Assembly: GCF_008086115.1 (NCBI RefSeq) | Contig: NZ_VSIY01000004.1 | Coordinates: forward strand, 62,001 to 126,000 | Source of the DNA: Maritimibacter fusiformis | GTDB taxonomy: Bacteria; Pseudomonadota; Alphaproteobacteria; Rhodobacterales; Rhodobacteraceae | DNA length: 64,000 nucleotides | Direction of reading: 5' to 3' | Part shown: positions 59,420 to 64,000 of the stretch, piece by piece | Position numbering within the stretch: position 1 is the stretch's first letter | Layout of the letters: the number at the start of each line of letters is the position of its first letter | Position numbers and translations under genes: made by a program | Notes under the pieces: generated by a model | What the model saw: the letters and a program-made list of their open reading frames with translations, nothing else | Databases searched by the model: none | What the model was told of the DNA's origin: nothing

Positions 59420-59764
59420 ATGAACATGCAGGCCCCGACCCCTTTTCCCCGAAAACATGCCGATGATCGGGTCGCTTTCGACCGGCGAGAGCTTGGCGCG
59501 ATCCTCGGGCTGTATGGCCGGATGGTGGCAGCCGGAGAATGGCGCGATTACGGCATGAGTTTTCTAAAGGATGTCGCCGTGTTCTCGGTGTTCCGGCGCA
59601 CCGCCGAGCATCCGATCTACCGGATCGAGAAGCGGCCCAAGCTGCGCGGGCGGCAGGGGCAATATGCGGTGATCGGCATGGATGGGCGCATCCTGAAACG
59701 CGGGCACGACCTCGGCGCGGTTCTGCGCGTGTTCGACCGCAAGTTCATCCGCGCGGTGGAGTGA
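59420..59764 (+). CDS. DUF2794 domain protein
   Basis: A 114-residue protein of a family restricted to alphaproteobacteria. VAFDRRELGAILGLYGRMVAAGEWRDYGM near 15-43, AVFSVFRRTAEHPIYRIEK and the ending ILKRGHDLGAVLRVFDRK are its conserved blocks. Function unknown. The start MNMQAPTP lacks a strong ribosome binding site; an open frame continues upstream but its extension is unlike the family. Its 3' end overlaps the convergent NlpC/P60 gene by 20 bases. Confidence 0.87.
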   Translation: MNMQAPTPFPRKHADDRVAFDRRELGAILGLYGRMVAAGEWRDYGMSFLKDVAVFSVFRRTAEHPIYRIEKRPKLRGRQGQYAVIGMDGRILKRGHDLGAVLRVFDRKFIRAVE

Positions 59765-60635
59765 TCCGCCGCCGGGCGATGATCGGCCCGTCGCCCTGTG
59801 CCGCGATCCGCGCGGCGGCGGCCTCTATGCCTTCCTGAACGACCGCCATCCGGTGCGCGCTGGCATGGATCATCACCTGCTCGTCCAGTGCCATCGCGAC
59901 GTGACCTTTCCAGAAAATCAGATCGCCACGCCGGGTGGGGCCGGTGGCCGCCTCGCCCAGCGTGATCTGCTGATCGCTGTCACGCGGGCAGGCGATGCCG
60001 CAGGCGATCAGCGCCGCTTGCACCAGGCCGGAGCAATCGATGCCGAAGCCGCTGTCGCCGCCCCAATGGTAAGGCGTGCCGAGAAACCGCTCCGCCACCG
60101 CCACCGGGTCGGGTTCGTGCTGGTCGAGCGGGCGCAGATGCGCCAGCGGAAGGTAGCCGCCGGTCGTTGTCTTGTGCGCGTCGCGGTCGTCGAAGGTGAA
60201 AGGGATCAGCACCGAGGCGAAGTCATCGACGGACTCCAGCACCTCGACACGGGTGCCGAAGGACAGCGGCAGGGGTTCGTCGGCGTTCCTGATGCGGGGA
60301 TGGTCGATGAGAAGCGATTGCCGCGCGGCGATCACGTGGGTCGCGGTGACGGTCGGCTCCACCAGTGCCGCGCGCACGACATAGCCGACATAGCCGTCGC
60401 GGGCGCATTGACCGAAGGCCCAGGTGCCGTCGTCCTCGAGCATGTCGAAGGTCTCGCCCAGGATCAGCTCTTTCTGGCGCGGTGCGCCGATGTCATGGGG
60501 CTGGGCGCGCAGCGGCGTGGTCACATGCCCGACCGTCATCGGTGTAGGCGTGACGTAGCGGTCGGCCTCGACGGTGCCGCGCAGCGCCTCATTCGCGACA
60601 CGGCCGTTTGCCGGGACCAGGCGCGGATCGCTCAC
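59745..60635 (-). CDS. NlpC/P60 family cysteine peptidase with SH3 domains
   Basis: A 296-residue protein. Two bacterial SH3-like segments (about 45-100 and 105-175, e.g. YVGYVVRAALVE) precede the NlpC/P60 domain with YHWGGDSGFGIDCSGLVQAALI near 193-214 (catalytic Cys) and GDLIFWKGHVAMALD near 242 (catalytic His). This is the layout of gamma-D-glutamyl dipeptidyl-peptidase VI-type enzymes. No signal peptide is visible, so it may act on recycled muropeptides in the cytoplasm, which fits its coupling (ATGA) to a leucyl aminopeptidase. Confidence 0.9.
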   Translation of the reverse strand: MSDPRLVPANGRVANEALRGTVEADRYVTPTPMTVGHVTTPLRAQPHDIGAPRQKELILGETFDMLEDDGTWAFGQCARDGYVGYVVRAALVEPTVTATHVIAARQSLLIDHPRIRNADEPLPLSFGTRVEVLESVDDFASVLIPFTFDDRDAHKTTTGGYLPLAHLRPLDQHEPDPVAVAERFLGTPYHWGGDSGFGIDCSGLVQAALIACGIACPRDSDQQITLGEAATGPTRRGDLIFWKGHVAMALDEQVMIHASAHRMAVVQEGIEAAAARIAAQGDGPIIARRRITPPRG

Positions 60636-62017
60636 GATGGCAGCAGGTCGGGCAGGGCGGCCAGAAGCGCGCGTGCGCCCTGGCCGACGCCGCCCTTGGG
60701 CCGGGCGGGCGCGTCCTTGGGCTGCCAGCCGTAGATGTCGAAATGCATGTAGCGTGGCGTGTCGGTGACGAAGCGGCGCAGGAACAGGGCGGCGGTAATC
60801 GAACCGGCCATGCCGCCGGACGGCGCGTTGTCGAGGTCGGCGATGCCGGGTTCGATCAGCGCGTCGTAGGGGGGCCAGAACGGCATCTCCCAGACCGGAT
60901 CGGCGACCCGGGCGGCGGCGGATTTCACGGCAGTCGCGTCTGTCTCATCGGTCGAATAGAACGGCGCGAGATCGGGGCCGACCGCGACCCGTGCCGCCCC
61001 GGTCAGCGTGGCCATCGACACCACCAGGTCGGGCGTTTCCTCATCCGCCAGCGCCAGCGCGTCGGCCAGAACCAACCGCCCCTCGGCATCGGTGTTGTTG
61101 ATCTCGACCGTCAGCCCCTTGCGGCTGGTCAGGATGTCGCTGGGCCGGAAGGCATTGCCGCTGACGGCGTTCTCCACCGCCGGGATCAACACCCGGAGCC
61201 GCAGCCCGAGGCCCAGCGCCATGATCATCCGCGCCAGCCCCAGCACGGTCGCCGCGCCGCCCATGTCCTTTTTCATCAGCCCCATCGAGGCCGCGGGCTT
61301 CAGGTTCAGCCCGCCGGTGTCGAAACACACCCCCTTGCCGACGAGTGTGAGTGTCGGCCCGGTGTCGCCCCAGCGCAGGTCGATCAGGCGCGGCGTGCGG
61401 GTTGAAGCGCGGCCGACCGCGTGGATCATCGGCAGATTCTCGGACAGGAGCGCCTCGCCGGTGATGACCGAGACGGTGGCACCGAAGTCTTCGGCCAGCG
61501 CGCGGGCGGCGGCTTCAAGTTCGTCCGGCCCCATGTCGGACGATGGCGTGTTGATCAGGTCGCGGGTCAGCGCCTCGCCCGCGGCGATCGCCTCGAGCCG
61601 CGCTGGAACGACGCCAGCCGGTGCGACAAGCTGTGCCTTCGGCGCCGGTGCGTCGTGGTAGCGGGTGAAGCGGTAGCCGGCCAGAAGCCAGCCAAGCGCC
61701 GCCTCCTCCAGCGCCGGACCGTCAAGGTCGGACACCAGGTGGAAGGTTGCCTTGGGCAGCTTGGCGCGGGCCGCCGCCAGGCCGAACCGGCTGCGGCGGC
61801 GCGCGGTGTCGTCGCCGTGGCCGATCAGGCCAAGTGCATGGTCGCCGGCATGGCCGGGCACCATCAGCACGTCGCCCAGCCCGGCGTCAAATCCGCTGGC
61901 CTCGACCCAGGCGCGCTGGGCCGGGTCGAGCCGGTCGACAACCGCCGCCAGCCCCCCCTTTTCGACGAGGAAGAGCGGCAGGGAATCGTCGGTAGCGGCG
62001 GCGAAGGTCAGGGGCAT
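60632..62017 (-). CDS. Leucyl aminopeptidase family protein (M17)
   Basis: A 461-residue di-zinc peptidase. Catalytic and metal residues are in LVGKGVCFDTGGLNLKP near 227-243, MKKDMGGAATVLGLARM near 250, the M17 signature NNTDAEGRLVLADALALA near 302-319, and the ending GWQPKDAPARPKGG. It removes N-terminal residues from peptides. The pairing with an NlpC/P60 enzyme is a common alphaproteobacterial arrangement and suggests breakdown of cell-wall-derived peptides. Confidence 0.91.
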   Translation of the reverse strand: MPLTFAAATDDSLPLFLVEKGGLAAVVDRLDPAQRAWVEASGFDAGLGDVLMVPGHAGDHALGLIGHGDDTARRRSRFGLAAARAKLPKATFHLVSDLDGPALEEAALGWLLAGYRFTRYHDAPAPKAQLVAPAGVVPARLEAIAAGEALTRDLINTPSSDMGPDELEAAARALAEDFGATVSVITGEALLSENLPMIHAVGRASTRTPRLIDLRWGDTGPTLTLVGKGVCFDTGGLNLKPAASMGLMKKDMGGAATVLGLARMIMALGLGLRLRVLIPAVENAVSGNAFRPSDILTSRKGLTVEINNTDAEGRLVLADALALADEETPDLVVSMATLTGAARVAVGPDLAPFYSTDETDATAVKSAAARVADPVWEMPFWPPYDALIEPGIADLDNAPSGGMAGSITAALFLRRFVTDTPRYMHFDIYGWQPKDAPARPKGGVGQGARALLAALPDLLPS

Positions 62018-62081
62018 GGCGGTCCGGTCCAGGTTTGCGTTGGCGTCAGACTACGCCTTGCGCGCCGGGCCGCAAGACCGG

Positions 62082-62468
62082 TCAGATCGAAAGATCCTGC
62101 AAGTCCCAGATCGCGATCAACGAGCTTTCCCCGATCCGTTCAAGCCGGGCAATCGTGGCCGCGAGGGCGGCTGCATCGGTGCTGTCCGACAGGTCGAGCA
62201 CATCGCGCGCAACCCGTGCGGTCGAGGTCAGCCCAAGCTGGCGCGATATCGCGATCAGCGCCCTGAGCGTGGCGCGCATCTGGTCGAATCGGTGGGCACG
62301 GTATTGCTTGCCGGCCCGCGACAACCCTGCGGCCAGTTCCTCTAGCGCCTGATTCACGACGGTATCCGCCCCGGTCGGCCCGAGATTTCGATACATCGCT
62401 TCAAGCTGATCCCGGTCCAGCCGGACCGGTTCTTCATGGCGTAGTCTCAATACGGCAGTCACGTTCAC
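62082..62468 (-). CDS. Conserved helical protein of unknown function
   Basis: A 128-residue, mostly helical protein: LDRDQLEAMYRNLGPTGADTVVNQALEELA, a second region RFDQMRATLRALIAISRQLGL, and a third DAAALAATIARLERIGESSL. The arrangement resembles a four-helix bundle such as HPt domains, but no clear phospho-acceptor motif is seen. GTG 62468 behind GGGGGA is chosen because it leaves room for a promoter; an ATG at 62570 would leave only 37 bases before the divergent carbonic anhydrase gene. Confidence 0.6.
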   Translation of the reverse strand: MNVTAVLRLRHEEPVRLDRDQLEAMYRNLGPTGADTVVNQALEELAAGLSRAGKQYRAHRFDQMRATLRALIAISRQLGLTSTARVARDVLDLSDSTDAAALAATIARLERIGESSLIAIWDLQDLSI

Positions 62469-62607
62469 ACCCCAATTTCCCCCGGCACCCGCCGCACCAT
62501 CGCAATCCGAGGTCAAGAAAAGGTTTCCCGCGATGCCATAAATCGCTCGAATTTCATGTAAAACCCGCATAGAAACCGATCAGGGTTCAAGGCCTACAGG
62601 GGAGACC

Positions 62608-63258
62608 ATGAAACACGCACGCCCGCTTCCGAATTATCTCGTCCAGCGCTATCATGGCTGGAAGGCGACATCCTTTGCCGAAAACAAGTCGTGGTACCGC
62701 CGGCTTGCGTCCGAAGGACAGCACCCGCGTGCGATGATCATTTCCTGCTGCGACAGCCGCGTGCATGTCACCTCGATCTTCGGGGCCGACCAGGGTGAAT
62801 TCTTCATCCACCGCAACATCGCCAACCTGGTGCCGCCCTACGAGCCGGACGGGCAGAAACACGGCACCTCGGCGACGATCGAATACGCGGTGGCGGCGCT
62901 GAAGGTGGCGCATATCATCGTGATCGGGCATTCGAGCTGTGGCGGGGTGCGTGGCTTTTATGACATGACCACCGGGGCCGCGCCGGAACTGACCGAGGAC
63001 ACCAGCTTCATCGGGCGCTGGATGGATACGCTCAAACCCGGATATGACCGCGTCAAGGACAGTTGCTCCGGCGATGACTGCGTCGCGGCGCTGGAGCGTC
63101 AGGCGGTGATGGTCTCGCTCGACAACCTCATGACATTCCCCTTCGTCAAGGAAGCCGTGGATGACGAGGTCTTGACCTTGCACGGCTTGTGGCACGACAT
63201 CGGCGAAGGCGCCTTGTTGTGCTATGACCCCGAAAGCGGGGATTTCCAGCCGGTCTGA
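62608..63258 (+). CDS. Beta-class carbonic anhydrase
   Basis: A 216-residue zinc enzyme interconverting CO2 and bicarbonate. Zinc ligands and catalytic dyad are visible in MIISCCDSRVHV near 43-54 (Cys, Asp-Arg) and IVIGHSSCGGVRGF near 108-121 (His, Cys), with FFIHRNIANLVPPY between. Length is typical of the plant-type beta class. It supplies bicarbonate for carboxylases such as acetyl-CoA carboxylase. It precedes the acyltransferase by 32 bases on the same strand. Confidence 0.94.
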   Translation: MKHARPLPNYLVQRYHGWKATSFAENKSWYRRLASEGQHPRAMIISCCDSRVHVTSIFGADQGEFFIHRNIANLVPPYEPDGQKHGTSATIEYAVAALKVAHIIVIGHSSCGGVRGFYDMTTGAAPELTEDTSFIGRWMDTLKPGYDRVKDSCSGDDCVAALERQAVMVSLDNLMTFPFVKEAVDDEVLTLHGLWHDIGEGALLCYDPESGDFQPV

Positions 63259-63290
63259 CCGTCACGACCGGCACGGTGGGGAGGACCGCC

Positions 63291-63935
63291 GTGATCAAAT
63301 CGGCCGCAGCCGTGATCGTGGGGCACGCGATCACGCTGTTCATTCGCCTTGTCACCGCGCCGCGGGCGATCTGGGCGGGGACAGAACCCGTGCCGCGCCA
63401 GCGGGTCTATTTCGCCAACCACACGTCGAATGCGGATTTCGTGCTGATCTGGGCGGTACTGCCGGGTTTCCTGCGCCGCAACACCCGGCCCGTGGCGGCC
63501 TCGGATTACTGGCTCAAGAACCGGCTGCGCGCCTTTGCCGGGCGCGATGTGTTCAAGGCGGTGCTGATCAACCGCGACCCCGAGGCGCGGGCCGAGGACG
63601 AAGACCCGGTGGCCCGGATGATCGCGGCGCTCGACGCCGGCGCCAGCCTGATCCTGTTTCCCGAGGGCAAGCGCAACCTGACCGACACGCCGCTGCTGGA
63701 ATTCAAGTCCGGCCTCTATCACCTCGCCCGCAAGCGGCCCGATGTCGACCTGGTGCCGACCTGGATCGACAACCTCAACTCGGTGTTGCCCAAGGGCGAG
63801 GTGGTGCCGGTGCCGCTGATCTGCACCGTGACCTTCGGCCCGCCGGTGCATATCGCGCGCGGCGAGGACAAGGCGAGCTTTCTGGGCCGGGCCCATGACG
63901 CGCTCGAAGCGCTGGCGAAGGGGGGCGAGGGATGA
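63291..63935 (+). CDS. 1-acyl-sn-glycerol-3-phosphate acyltransferase-like protein (PlsC family)
   Basis: A 214-residue membrane-associated acyltransferase. An N-terminal hydrophobic helix (AAAVIVGHAITLFIRLV) precedes motif I FANHTSNADFVLIW near 44-57 (NHxxxxD form), KAVLINRD near 91, motif III LILFPEGKRNL near 123-133, and the later VPTWIDN. It transfers acyl groups to lysophosphatidate or a related acceptor at the inner membrane. The start is GTG seven bases after GGGGAGG; a GTG five codons earlier lies on the ribosome binding site. Confidence 0.85.
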   Translation: MIKSAAAVIVGHAITLFIRLVTAPRAIWAGTEPVPRQRVYFANHTSNADFVLIWAVLPGFLRRNTRPVAASDYWLKNRLRAFAGRDVFKAVLINRDPEARAEDEDPVARMIAALDAGASLILFPEGKRNLTDTPLLEFKSGLYHLARKRPDVDLVPTWIDNLNSVLPKGEVVPVPLICTVTFGPPVHIARGEDKASFLGRAHDALEALAKGGEG

Positions 63936-64000
63936 TTCACGCCGACTTTTCGTCGCTCGTGACCGGGCTGATCCTGGCGCTGACCGCGGCGACGCTGATC
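63932..64000 (+). CDS. Start of a membrane protein, possibly phosphatidate cytidylyltransferase (3' truncated by window)
   Basis: Only 23 residues are inside the window: MIHADFSSLVTGLILALTAA..., a hydrophobic start. The ATG overlaps the acyltransferase stop (ATGA). Location directly behind a PlsC-family gene is compatible with a CdsA-like CDP-diglyceride synthase, but the sequence seen cannot prove it. Confidence 0.5.
   Translation, partial: MIHADFSSLVTGLILALTAATLI

Overview
The window is an ordinary chromosomal stretch of a high-GC alphaproteobacterium, most likely of the Rhodobacterales (Roseobacter/Paracoccaceae). The inference rests on family content (DUF2794 protein, MbfA-type membrane ferritin, YtoQ, ArfB beside an SmpB system, TrmO), on a GAAC-N7-GAAC LexA-type box before imuB, and on an Irr-type iron-control palindrome before mbfA. 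No phage, plasmid or CRISPR locus was seen. Coding is dense, with many 4-base ATGA/GTGA overlaps.

Layout: 1-2.6 kb, end of mepA, a phytase-like esterase, a queuosine-precursor transporter, a small transcribed element with a 13-codon micro-ORF, and arfB. 2.7-7.3 kb, UspA, pncB, and divergent halves of a split MnmC tRNA-modification pair, then an EamA exporter. 7.3-16.9 kb, lytic transglycosylase facing dapA-trmO, smpB, rpmI-rplT, pheS and pheT. pheS and pheT are separated by a 1.3-kb cassette of three small genes with two copies of a 56-base palindromic repeat. 16.9-19.7 kb, phosphoribosyltransferase, YtoQ, a PLDc_N membrane peptide, and the osmotic valves mscL and mscS. 19.9-21 kb, an outer-membrane beta-barrel protein, the decayed 3' end of a paralogue, and elongator tRNA-Met.

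21-30 kb: ald divergent from an Lrp-type regulator, an MFS transporter divergent from zapE, an AT-rich convergent gap with a good candidate antisense-strand sRNA, then CPBP protease-accD-folC. 28.8-33.9 kb: lipoprotein, two conserved unknowns, fadH and a LysR regulator. 33.9-43.9 kb: an overlapping cinA-GNAT-AhpD-OmpA operon, sfsA, map, rsmD with a ferredoxin-reductase-like enzyme, peroxiredoxin, and a RidA-GDPD-acyltransferase-DUF302 run. 44-49 kb: a type I secretion ABC/HlyD pair without its outer-membrane partner, and a class A penicillin-binding protein. 49.5-56.9 kb: amtB, aromatic aminotransferase-sulfurtransferase region, AEC transporter, mbfA, a low-GC gene of unknown function, and a NYN-domain protein. 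57-64 kb: an I78 inhibitor lipoprotein, SOS-controlled imuB without imuA or dnaE2 nearby, DUF2794, NlpC/P60 with leucyl aminopeptidase, carbonic anhydrase, an acyltransferase and the start of a membrane protein.

Functional themes are translation and ribosome rescue (arfB, smpB, L35, L20, PheRS, tRNA-Met, TrmO, MnmC/D, RsmD, Map), envelope and peptidoglycan maintenance (MepA, Slt, PBP1, NlpC/P60, OmpA), lipid metabolism (AccD, FadH, acyltransferase, GDPD), and stress or iron responses (UspA, peroxiredoxin, AhpD-like, MbfA, ImuB). No clearly new multi-gene system was found. The most novel-looking items are the two candidate sRNAs, the palindromic repeat pair around the ASCH gene, the low-GC gene beside the NYN gene, and the porin remnant.
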